A DNA stretch of 64,000 nucleotides from Magnolia sinica (Eukaryota; Streptophyta; Magnoliopsida; Magnoliales; Magnoliaceae): NCBI RefSeq assembly GCF_029962835.1, contig NC_080590.1, forward strand, positions 57,410,001 to 57,474,000, in the 5' to 3' direction. The translations under genes were made by a program, and so were the position numbers. How positions within the stretch are numbered: the stretch's first letter is position 1; the number at the start of each line of letters is the position of its first letter. Below, piece by piece: positions 45,400 through 55,420 of this stretch. A model generated the notes under the pieces. That model saw only the letters and a program-made list of their open reading frames with translations. It ran no database searches and had not been told where the DNA came from.

Positions 45400-46270
45400 T
45401 TATAAAAGAGAGAGAGCATCGCTGATGCTACCACTGGGTGACTCGGTCAGACTCTGAGCCAGTTCTGAGCCATGTCTCGTGCCTTGGGTCCTACTAGCAG
45501 AAAGGAAGGAAGAAGAGAATGATCAAAAGAAGAAGAAAATTAGGAAGAAAGAGGAGAAAGGGGGCATAGAGGATAGGAATGAAGAAGAAGAAAAAAATGG
45601 GTACCGCACCAGCTCAACCGACCGAGTCTTGCCCCTGGTCGAGCTGTTGGGCATTGCAGAAGAAGAATAAAGAGAAACGAGGGAGAAAGAGAGAGGCAGA
45701 TAGCTGTTATTGTTGTCGTAATAAGCTCAGCTAACCCAGTAGCTAAGTTTGGGCCGAGTCTCATGTCGATTCATGAAGATGAGTCTAGTCTTGGGTCTGA
45801 CCTATCTAGGCCCATTGTTGGGTGTGGCTGAAGAAGGAAGGAGAAGAAAGAAAGAAAGAAGAGAAGGTAAGAAAGAAAGGGGAAGAGAGGGTTTGGGCTA
45901 AATTGCTGCTGAGTTAGTTGGGTTGAGTTGGGCATGGGCCTAGCCTAGGACTAGCTGGAGTTCCATCAGGGAATGAGGGAAAGAAAGAGAAAGGAAAAGA
46001 GAAGCAGAGGAAGAAGAGGAGAAGGAGAAAAGAGAAACGGGAGAGAGAGGGAGTTCTGTGGCGGATGCTGCTGAGTCCACTCGTTTGAAATCCAGTCCAG
46101 CCGAGTCAAGTTGGGCTTAGGGCTAGTCCAGGCCTAGCTGGACAATCCAGCATAAAAATAGAAGAAGGGGGAAAGATAAGCAGAGAAGAATGAGAGAGAT
46201 GGAGATTGGATCTTTGGTTGCTACCAAGTCAACTTGGTTGAATCACCAAGTCCTGCTCGGTTGACTTGGG
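45400..46270. repeat. Alternating purine-rich and CGAGT-rich modules
   Basis: About five loose units of 120-180 bases. Each has a GAGAAGAAAGAAAGAGAGG-like purine run and a part with GCTGAGTCAGTTGGGTTGAG / GGCCTAGCCT wording. The 63-codon Lys/Glu frame at 45479 is a product of the purine run and not a gene. Confidence 0.6.
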
Positions 46271-47118
46271 CTTAGATCTAGCCTACTCTAGCCTTGTAGC
46301 CGCCAAGTGATAAAAATACAAGATTTGACCGTATCAGGTTGTAGTCACGTGTCATCTAGCAGGCCACATATTTAAGTTGTTCAATCTAGGTGAAGATCAC
46401 CCTTCAAGCTTTTCTACATCATGATAATTTTTTTAGTTTACTTATGTCATTAATTGCTTAATTTCATGTTAGGTAAAAGTGATTATAAATGCTAGTTTCT
46501 ATTTAAGTAAATTCTTCATAACTAATTAATCATTAGTTTTATGTTCAAGCATCTGAACAGGCTATGGATTGCAAATATCTCCATCCTAGTTTAAATGAAA
46601 CATGTTATATGGATAAGTGCTATTGATATTGTATATGTCTTGTTCTACCACTTGTGCTCGCTTGACGGTGTTTTTAGGAAATCCTTGAACTAGTGGCCAC
46701 TTGTGTTATGGATTAAATAAATTTATGTTGTGGACTTATCATCTTGTGGATCATTTATGCCTATGTGGCTTATGGGGAACAATCTCTTCTTATCGCACTA
46801 TTAAATGGAATATTCAGCCGTTGTGGCTTTTATGGAACAATTGCCTCATGTGGCTTTAATTGATTGTCTCTGTATAACTTTGCGATGGTAAGTTTCATTT
46901 ATTGGACTATGATTGGCCATTAGTTGAGTACGTTACCTTTAAACATCTAAATTGTTAGTCTCATGAGCCAAGGATGGTGGAATGGGACACTATGCCTGAG
47001 CTGTCGGCCTATGCTAGGTGACAAACCCCCCATAGTGACCTTTGAGCTTTGTTTAAATGAATGTTTGAAATTGAAATAATAATGGTTGGGCTAATCATGC
47101 ATTTTCATGACATGCAGT

Positions 47119-47459
47119 CTTTTCTAGGTGACTAGCTCTCCTTGGGCATACCATTGAGTACTTTTTCGGGTGGCTAGTTCTCCTTGGGCGACTTCGTTGT
47201 ATAGTCTTTTTCAGGTGGCTAGTTCTCCTTGGGTGTACCTTTAAGTACTTTTCCGGATGACTAGTTCTCCTTGGGCGACTTCGTTAAATAGTCTTTTCTG
47301 AGTGGCTAGTTCTCCTTAGGCGTACCTTTGAGTACTTTTCTAGGTAGCTAGTTCTCCTTGGGCGACTTTGTTACATAGTCTTTTTTGGGTAGCTAGTTCT
47401 CCTTAGGCGTACCTTCGAGTACTTTTCCAGGTGGCTAGTTCTCGCTGGACGTCTTTTTA
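47119..47459. repeat. Tandem array with 43-bp unit and dimeric order
   Basis: Eight copies of GTGGCTAGTTCTCCTTGGGC (variants) spaced about 43 bases apart. The sequence after each copy alternates between GTACCTTTGAGTAC and GACTTCGTTGTATAGTC, so the true unit is a dimer of about 86 bases repeated about four times. It lies just upstream of the CACTA insertion. Confidence 0.9.
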
Positions 47460-47600
47460 CCAACTGGATGTGCAACCCTATGTTTGTGAGCATGTGCATG
47501 CATCCATACATTTAAACAAGATAATTTTGTGTAATTTATTTAATGAACGCATATATGATGAACCTTATCTAATTTCCATGATAATCATTGGATAATATTT

Positions 47601-47603
47601 GTT
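47601..47603. repeat. Target-site duplication GTT, left copy
   Basis: GTT before CACTATAAGAAAAC; GTT also follows TAGTG at 57407-57409. A 3-base duplication is the rule for CACTA elements. Confidence 0.8.
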
Positions 47604-47624
47604 CACTATAAGAAAACCCACCTT

Positions 47625-48235
47625 TACCGATGAAATTTTTCGTCACTAAAAGTGTTATTTTTGTCAATAAAAGGTTTTACCGATGAAAACTTTCATCGCT
47701 AAAATACTGAGAAAAAAGGTTTTTACCGACGAAACTTTTAATCATCAATAATGCTAAGATTTTTACCAACGAATTTTTTCGTCGGTAAAAAATGAGGAAA
47801 ACAGTTTTTTCCGACGATATTTTTCATCGCTAAAAATAATTACAAATTGTTTACTGACGAATATCTTCGTCAATAAAAAAAATGTTAAACTTTTACCGAT
47901 GATATTTTTCATCGCTAAAAAATAATTACAAATTTTTAACCGACAAATATTTTCGTCGGTAAAAAAAAGTGTAAAACTATTACCAACGATTTTTTTTTTT
48001 GCAGGTAAAAATAATTACAAAACTTTTACCAACAAATTTTTTCGTCGATAAAAAATACGTATAAAACTTTTACCGTCGAATTTTTTCACAGGTAAAAAAC
48101 TTTTACAAAACTTTTACCGACGAAATTTTTCATCACTAAAAAATAAGTAAAAAACTTTTACCTACGAAAATTTTCGTAGCTAAAAATAGTTACAAAACTT
48201 TTACTTACAAAAATTTTCCTAGGTAAAAGTCTCAT
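47625..48235. repeat. CACTA left subterminal hairpin array
   Basis: About nine units of roughly 65-75 bases. Each holds TTTTACCGACGA and a nearby inverted TCGTCGGTAAAA (variants), so each unit can fold on itself. In En/Spm such subterminal repeats bind the element's own regulatory protein. Confidence 0.85.
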
Positions 48236-48424
48236 TTTTAAATAGAAAAATTATCTAGCACAAAATTCCTGATATACACTTATTAGAATATATTTCATCA
48301 TATTCTTCCTGATATACATCTGTTATATAATATATTTCATCATATTCATATTCACATCCATCTAAATCCAAACTAGTAAATCAATCCAAACATAAACTAC
48401 ATTCATCCAAACACAAACAATCGT

Positions 48425-50215
48425 CGGTAATAGTTTAAGGTTATAGGTTATAGGTTATAGGTTATAGGTTAAGGTTTAGAGAATTGAGTTTAGGTTATAG
48501 GTTATATGTTATAGGTTAAGGTTTAAGGAATTGAGTTTAGGTTATAGGTTATAGGTTTAGGTTATAGGTTATAAGTTGTAGGTTATAGGTTAAGGTTATA
48601 GGTTATAGGTTTAGGTTATAGGTTATAGGTTATAGGTTATAGGTTAAGGTTTAGGGAATTAAGTTTAGGTTATAGGTTATTGGTTATAGGTTTAGGTTAT
48701 AGGTTAAGGTTTAGGAAAATTAGTTTAGGTTATAGGTTATAGGTTATAGGTTGTAGGTTATAGGTTAAGGTTTAGGGAATTCAGTTTAGGTTGTAGGTTA
48801 AGGTTTAGGGAATTGAGTTTAGGTTAAGGTTATAAGTTTAGGTATAGGTTATAGATTTAGGTTAAGGTTATAAGTATAGGTTTAGGTTATAGGTTAAGGT
48901 TTAGTTTAGGTTATAAGTATAGGTTTTGGGATTTGAGAATAGGTTTAGGTTAAGGTTATAAGTTTAGGTTAAGGTTATAAGTATAAGTTTAGGTTATAGG
49001 TTAAGGTTAAGGTCTAGGTTTAGGTTATACGTTATAGGTTCTAGGTTAAGGTATAGGGAATTGAGTTTAAGTTATAGGTTATAGGTTATAGGTTAAGGTT
49101 TAGGGAATTGAGTTTAAGTTATAGGTTATAAGTTTAGGTTATAGGTTTAGGTTATAGGTTATAGGTTAAGGTTTATGGAATTGTGTTTAGGTCATAGGTT
49201 TAGGTTATAGGTTATAGGTTGTAGGTTATAGGTTAAGGTTTAGGGAATTGAGTTTAGGTTATAGGTTATAGGTTATAGGTTTAGGTTATAGGTTATAGGT
49301 TGTAGGTTATAGGTTAAGGTTTAAGGAATTCAGTTTAGGTTATAGGTTATAGGTTATAGGTTTAGGTTATAGGTTATAGGTTGTAGGTTATAGGTTAAGG
49401 TTTAGGAAATTGAGTTTAGGTTGTAGGTTAAGGTTTAGGGAATTGAGTTTAGGTTAAGGTTATAAGTTTAGGTATAGGTTATAGGTTTAGGTTAATTAAG
49501 GTTATAAGTATAGGTTTAGGTTATTGGTTAAGGTTTAGGTTTAGGTTATAACTATGGGTTTTGGGATTTGGGAATAGGTTTAGGTTAAGGTTATAAGTTT
49601 AGGTTAAGGTTATAAGTATAAGTTTAGGTTATAGGTCAAGATTAAGTTCTAGATTTAGGTTATAGAGGTTTAGGTTTAGGTTATAGGTTATAAGTTAAGG
49701 TATAGGGAATTGAGTTTAGGTTGTAGGTTATAGGTTATAGGTTATAGGTTAAGGTTAATAGAGGTTTAGGTTTTGGTTATAGGTTATTGGTTATTGGTTA
49801 AGGTTTAGGTTAGGTTTTAAGTTTAGGTTAAGGTTATAGGTTTAGGTTATAGGTTTAGGGATTTGAGAATACATTTAGGCTTTAGGTTTAGGTTTAGGTT
49901 ATAGGTTTAGGTTAAGGTTTAGGTTATAGGTTATAGCTTTCAGGAATTGAGAATAGGCTAAGGTTTAGGTTTAGGAAATCGAGTTCGGGTTCGGGATCGG
50001 GTTTAGGTTTTGGTTTAGGTTTTAGGTTTTAGGTTATAGGTTTAGGTTATAGGTTAAGGTTTAGGTTTAGGTTATAGGTCATAGGTTTAGGTTTAGGGAA
50101 TTGGTTTAAGTTATAGGTTTGGGTTTGGGTTTAGGTTTAGGTTATAGGTTTAAGCTATAGGTTTATGGAATCAGGTTCGGTTTCGGGTTCCGATCGGGTT
50201 TAGATATTCTCTAAT
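48425..50215. repeat. Telomere-like minisatellite in the CACTA interior
   Basis: Nearly 1.8 kb built only from GGTTATA, GGTTTA, GGTTAA and GGTTGTA words, with a recurring longer phrase GGTTAAGGTTTAGGGAATTGAGTTTA every 40-110 bases. The plant telomere word TTTAGGG occurs but only as a minor variant. A segment of about 270 bases is present twice (48751-49020 and 49381-49655). Confidence 0.92.
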
Positions 50216-50338
50216 ATTATCTACTATTGAACCTAGTATTATCTACTGCATACTAGTAACATACAACCAATATTGGGGCACCATACCATAAGCTACAAGA
50301 ATTTCATGTCCCCCTAAACAAGGTATCCTCCATTGATA

Positions 50339-50340
50339 AC

Positions 50341-50375
<35 letters not shown>

Positions 50376-50385
50376 CACACACACA
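50339..50385. repeat. (AC)n microsatellite
   Basis: About 22 AC units with one CAAAC interruption. The 62-codon frame across it (50243-50431) is a run of Cys-Val and is not a gene. Confidence 0.93.
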
Positions 50386-50508
50386 TATTAAGTTCTTTAT
50401 TTTCATTTACATTCGCAAATACATTCATCATCCATCCAAGAAAATTGAAACAAGTGCTGTCACTCTAGGACTAACAGTTGAAAAGGAAAATCATGCATCT
50501 TATCTTAC

Positions 50509-50940
50509 CTGAACGTAAACAACAGTTCTCACCTTCCAGGGACCTCCGCTCAACATTCGGATAGCTCCAACACACATCCAGGTCTGCTCCATCAATTTCG
50601 AGCAAATACATAAACATTGCCTGTCCAAATGGCCAGGCCACTCCATTGCTATCCATAAGAAATGGACAGCTTCATCATGGTCATAACAGCGGTTCCCACC
50701 TTTTAGGAATTCCCACTCAACATCCGAATAGCTCCGACGCACATCCGGGTCTGTTCCATCAATTCTAAGCTAATACAATTAAAATTTAAATTAGTTACCC
50801 ATCCAAGGTTGGATAGATTGTAATCCTTTCATATTCCCATTTATATGTCAACGCCAAAAGTTCGGTAGCTTCTCCACATGCCTCTCCAAATAAGTTGATC
50901 TTACGTTGCATTCCGATGCCAAATATCTAAAGCAATGTAA
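50509..50940 (-). pseudogene. Coding-like relic inside the CACTA, family unknown
   Basis: On the minus strand 50769-50509 is open for 87 codons and bounded by splice-like signals: ...TTGTATTAG before CTTAGAATTGATGG, and TTCAG|GTAAGA at 50509/50508. It reads LRIDGTDPDVRRSYSDVEWEF... and continues to TVVYVQ. The first and last thirds are copies of the same DNA (50692-50777 and 50525-50610), the second being read in a different frame. Upstream, 50934-50812 is another open stretch, GIGMQRKINLFGEACGEAT..., ending in a stop. I cannot name the family. It could be a captured host exon or the last trace of a transposon gene, or chance. Confidence 0.35.
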
Positions 50941-51512
50941 AGATATTTGGCATTGGATATGGAACAGAAGAAACATATTCAGAGAGAAACGAGGAGATGA
51001 ACCTCGGATCAGACATGAACATTTAAACAGATTATATGAAAGCATACTATCCATCTAATCTTGAACTGTCCAAAATGAGACAATTTGAGCGATTTCTATG
51101 CCACTAAAAACACACTATATCTATGTATGGCCCCATAGAAATTCTCAAACGGGTAACTAATTATCTAACTTACAAATCACAATTATAAGTCACAATTATA
51201 AACTAACTAATTACAATAATAATTTAAGACAAAAATATTAATAGAGCGTGGCCCATTGACACCCCCACATACACAAGTTCAATGATCACATATGAATATT
51301 TACAACCCAACAACATATATAATTGTCTATATTTACCAGTCAACACATAACCTTCCCAAAACGACATTTGATAATTTAGACCGTCAAAAAAAGAAGTTTG
51401 ATTTCTAAGTATCATTCTACAATACATATAAATCAATATGATCGTTACAATCCATAAAAGCATTCTCAATTTTACTGTAACAAGAATACATTTTATAGTC
51501 TATCTTACAAAA
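50941..51512. other. CACTA interior, no recognisable feature
   Basis: A+T-rich sequence. A frame at 51224-51469 (minus) is hydrophobic but shows no known motif. Confidence 0.5.
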
Positions 51513-51960
51513 ATAGGTTTAGGTTTAGGGATTTGAGAATACATTTAGGTTTTAGGTTTAGGTTTAGGTTGTAGGTTTAGGTTTAGGTTATTGAGTTTAG
51601 GTTATAGGTTATAGGTTATAAGTTATAAGTTAAGGTTTAGGTTTTAGGTTAAGGTTTAGGTTTAGGTTTATGTTATAGGTTTTGGGATTTGAGAATAGGT
51701 TTAGGTTATAAGTATATGTTTAGGTTAATGTTGAAGGTTATAGGTTTAGGTTATAAGTTTATGTTAATGTTGTAGGTTATAGGTTTAGGTTTAGGTTTAA
51801 GTTTACAGATTTGAGAATACATTTAAGTTTTAGGTTTAGGTTTAGGTTTACGGATTTGAGAATACAATTAAGTTTTAAGTTTTACGTTTAGGTTAAGGTT
51901 ACAGGTTTAGGTTATAAGTGTAGGTTATAGGTTTAGGTTTAGGTTAGGTTATAGGTTACT
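51513..51960. repeat. Second block of telomere-like minisatellite
   Basis: GGTTTAGG, GGTTATAGG and TTTGAGAATACATTTA words as in the main array. The phrase GGGATTTGAGAATACATTTAGG links it to the end of the first block at 49858. Confidence 0.9.
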
Positions 51961-52151
51961 TAAATGATAAAAGTTGATATCATTTCACTGTTGGGATGGA
52001 TGCCTTAAGGCATGTCATTATTTGTTCATATTGCATCCCAAGCCAGCAAAATTAACATCAACATCTATAAGACATAACAAAATTAACATCAACATCCACA
52101 TTCCAATAATGCCACGTTCCAATAAGAGGTGATTTGGCACCTTGAATTTTT

Positions 52152-52206
52152 TAGGTTTAGGTTATAGGTTAAGGTTTAGGTTATAGGTTTAGGTTTAGGT
52201 TATAGG
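52152..52206. repeat. Third, short block of telomere-like repeat
   Basis: About 55 bases of GGTTTAGGTTATAGG units. The sequence between blocks (51961-52151, 52207-52650) has no gene. Confidence 0.85.
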
Positions 52207-52649
52207 ATGGTTACACTTGCCTAACAAATGAGATTCTATAGAATCATAAGCAATCCATGACAGGCCCTAACAAATAGATGGATCAAATTGATCGAACCTA
52301 CTTTTGTGTAAATTTATCTTAACATCCATATCAAATTGACAGTACCCCACTACTAACATACAATCAAAGATGATAAAAGCAACACTTCACAAAAAGAGTT
52401 GATTAGACTAAAATGAATATTTTGCAAGGAAAGACACTACTAATCATCATAGTCAGAGAACTACCTAACAACAGTAGTAGAAGAAGCAGCTGTGGTCCCC
52501 GAGAAAGAGCCTACACCTACAGCCTGATATAGTTATTACATTAAAAATGACTTATAAACCTTTTTAACTTACAAATTTGTTGTAATTTATCAGACAAAAT
52601 GACAGTTGTTCCTCAGCCAATGTTCAATAAATAAATAAAAAAAGACAGT

Positions 52650-52910
52650 TGGGCTCATTTGGACGGGTGGATTGGAAGGAATTGGATGGTATTGGAAGGG
52701 ATTAGAAGTTAAATCCCGAGATTGGCCAGGCGTGCCAAACAGATGGGATGATCTAAACCTAGGATATAGCAATCCCATGGATCTTAAGACAATCCACTAA
52801 CAACACCATCATTACCTTTAGGGCCATTTTTGGCCTGGCAGATTGGATGGGATTGGAAGGGATTGAAAGATAGATCCTAGGATTAGTCAGGCGTGCCAAA
52901 CAAATACGGG
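52650..52910. mobile_element. Two pieces of another MITE family
   Basis: TTTGGACGGGTGGATTGGAAGG (52658) and TTTTGGCCTGGCAGATTGGATGG (52828), each followed by a similar stretch ending GGCGTGCCAAACAGAT / GGCGTGCCAAACAAAT. They form a diverged direct repeat with a period of about 170 bases. Confidence 0.6.
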
Positions 52911-52911
52911 G

Positions 52912-53176
52912 GCCATATAAACTTTTGGATCAATTTGATATTTTTTTCCTTTCATCTGGGCCTGTATGACCTAATCAACAAATTGGATATCAAATAAAAA
53001 GTATAGTGGGCCTTAGGAGGGTTTTAATGGTGGATATCCAATCACTATTGTTTTCATGGGGTGTGGTCCACTTGAGATTTACATCCCTCTCATTTTTGGT
53101 ATCAAGCCCTAATATGATTTGTAAAAATGGATGGATGGCATGGATGAAACACATACATCATGGTAGGACCCATAGA
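52912..53176. mobile_element. Foldback MITE, right half
   Basis: Starts in the central spacer (AAACTTTTGGATCAATTTGA), then GGTGTGGTCCACTTGAGATT and the terminal GGATGGCATGGATGAAACACATACATCATGGTAGGACC. The left arm is missing. Confidence 0.7.
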
Positions 53177-53199
53177 TCACCGACCAACATCCACTAAGT

Positions 53200-53680
53200 T
53201 TTGTGGGCCCTACTATGATGTATTTGTTTTATCCACACTGTCCATCCATTTTGAGATAGCATTTTACATCATGAGCCAAGAATGAGGCAGATGAAAATCT
53301 GTAGTGGACCCCACCATAGAAATCTCAGGTGCACCACACCACATGAAATCAATAGTAATTGGATATCCATCATTAAAATCCTCCTAAGGCTTACTGTACT
53401 GTTTATTTGACATCCAATATGTTAATTAGGTCATACAGGGCCAGATGAAGGGAAAAAACAAAAATCAGCTTGATCCAAAACTTTTATGGCCCCAAAATGG
53501 TATGACATCCAATACTATACTATTTATATTCTTTTTAGATGTCTTCACATAGTTTTAGATGGTATGGACCACCTGAGTTCCGTATACAGATGATTTTTGA
53601 GATATCTCATAAGCCAATGGGGAGACATCAAATGCACGGTGTTGATGTTCGACACACATCATGATGGGCCCATTTTACAT
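53200..53680. mobile_element. Foldback MITE, full-length but diverged
   Basis: Left TGTGGGCCCTACTATGATGT...TTTTATCCACACTGTCCATC, right GCACGGTGTTGATG...CACATCATGATGGGCCC. The centre has AGCTTGATCCAAAACTTTTATGG. The left arm has a small duplication of the CAC..CCACC/CACACCACATG part. Confidence 0.7.
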
Positions 53681-53879
53681 GTCTGGTCCATTCACTCTAT
53701 TTTACTGATCATTACCCTCAATTTGACTAGTTACTCGCCTCGATCATACTACATATGAGAAAGATATTGGGCAAACAAGATTGATCAACAATTTGAGTGA
53801 ATTTTGATTTAAACATTTGAAGTTATTTACTCTTCAATCTGGACTGATCAGATTGTCCAAAAATGGATAAAGGTTGTTC

Positions 53880-54109
53880 ATAATATCAAAAATATATGAA
53901 TGAATATTAAACACAAACATCAGCTTAATCCAAAACTTCTATGGCCTCCAAGAAATTTTAAATGGTAGAGGTTCAATCACACTATTTCCTGTGGTGTGGT
54001 CCACTTGAGCTTTGGATATGCTTCTTTTTTCTTCTTTAGACCTCAAATTATCTGTTAACATGGATGAATGGAGTAGATAAAATAAACAAATAATGGTGGA
54101 CCCCACAGA
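53880..54109. mobile_element. Foldback MITE, right half
   Basis: ATCAGCTTAATCCAAAACTT, TTTCCTGTGGTGTGGTCCAC, TTGAGCTTTGGATATG and the terminal GGATGAATGGAGTAGATAAAATA...AATGGTGGACCCCAC. Confidence 0.7.
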
Positions 54110-54704
54110 GTTTACTCTCGTAAGGGTAACGAGTAATTCACCTAAATGTAGTGGAGAAGGGTTTCCTTAAAACATTGATCATAATCATATATTGGGCTCC
54201 CCTAAATGTGATTCACATATCCAACCCACTCAAAATTGTGGTATGCAATAAAAAGACACCATTTTATGTGCATCTTCTTGGCGTAGAGATATGTGTGAGA
54301 CACCATTTTATGTGCATCTTCTTGGCGTAGAGATATGTGTGAGACACCTTGATGTGTGGAATCTGATCCGAATGGATCACATGATCAGATGAAATCTTAG
54401 GTATTAAATAATGTATTATAACCTTTGTGGAGTCATTAGACAGATCGGATCTAATCTACACAGTTGATCCAATTTCTGGGATCTAAATATACTTAAATTT
54501 TGAATATTAGATCAGCTCGATCACCTAGTGGGCCACACTAATCAAGAGAAGATAGATGTAAAATCATGTAATGAGGAAGATGTGGACTTAGAATGGTCCG
54601 ATCTAACCGATCTATTGGCCTCTCAGATTAATGTTGGGGGAGAAAGTCAATTGGATGATCTGGATATAACCAATTAATGGGGTTAATATTCGAGCATTAA
54701 ACCG

Positions 54705-54755
<51 letters not shown>

Positions 54756-55420
54756 TTAAAAAAAAACTTCCAAATTTGGTATCAAAATCATTAAAGTCAA
54801 AATACATCCTAGACATATCTATTTACTTTTGAAATTTATAATATGATTGATGAGTTCATTATAATTTAAGATTCATGTATGTTGTGCATATCTAGACTAA
54901 TTAAGTGTCGCTGAATGACAGTTAGCCACTTGATTTGATCAAGTGGGCCTACCCATGGGATTACAAAGGTCACTGATCTTAGGTAATGGACAGGATCGGA
55001 ATGAATTAAATTAGAGTTAGCGTGCGGACCCAAAATCAAATCTAAAAATTTTGATCAATCAATTAGAAGTGGGCCCACACTATGCTTAATTAATGCAAAT
55101 TCAGGAACTTATTATCAATATAAATTGTTTAGGAAATACATTGTCGTGGATTGTGTCATGTTGTTCGAATGGAATCCATCTCACCCAACCTTACAGGTGA
55201 GTAAATCTCAATGTGTTTCTCTCCATTTAAGTTAAATATAGCTATTGTGTTGATTATTGCGAAATGTTGTTGACTGATTTGGTGTTATTCCTGTTATTAT
55301 TTACCTTTTATGCAACTGTGTATTATTGCATAATATACATTTCTTATTGTCACATAAAATTATATGTTGAGGTGGTTGAATCATAGCATGTTGTGGGAAA
55401 AATCCTGTCAATTGTTTTTA
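54110..55420. other. CACTA interior, mostly featureless
   Basis: Contains a perfect 44-base tandem duplication (54255-54342) and a (TA)n run at 54710-54750. No gene or known repeat is otherwise seen. Confidence 0.6.
54255..54342. repeat. Perfect 44-bp tandem duplication
   Basis: GACACCATTTTATGTGCATC... at 54255-54298 is repeated exactly at 54299-54342, followed by a third partial GACACCTTGATGTGTG. There is no mismatch between the two copies. Confidence 0.95.

Larger units (their letters stand above)
43386..47603 (+). mobile_element. LTR C, left part
   Basis: Starts TGTAACACACCGTAC. It is split by the CACTA element at 47604 and finishes at 57410-57854 (...ACCGGGGTGTTACA). Joined length is about 4.66 kb. 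No primer site or coding domain follows, so it is probably a solo LTR. It shares a module with LTR A: ATGGGACACTATGCCTGAGCTGTCGGCCTA at 46985 against the similar stretch at 11075. It holds a (GA)n run, a purine-rich repeat block (45480-46260) and a 43-base tandem array (47119-47459). Confidence 0.78.

Noticed and set aside
45479..45670. 63-codon Lys/Glu-rich protein
   Set aside because: It is a translation of a purine-rich run that recurs in several modules of LTR C; composition alone explains it.
47119..47459. CRISPR array
   Set aside because: Repeats are imperfect, the intervening parts are themselves repeats of two kinds, and the setting is a plant LTR.
48425..50215. A true telomere or chromosome end
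   Set aside because: The canonical TTTAGGG is a minor word, the array is internal to a CACTA element, and unique sequence continues on both sides.
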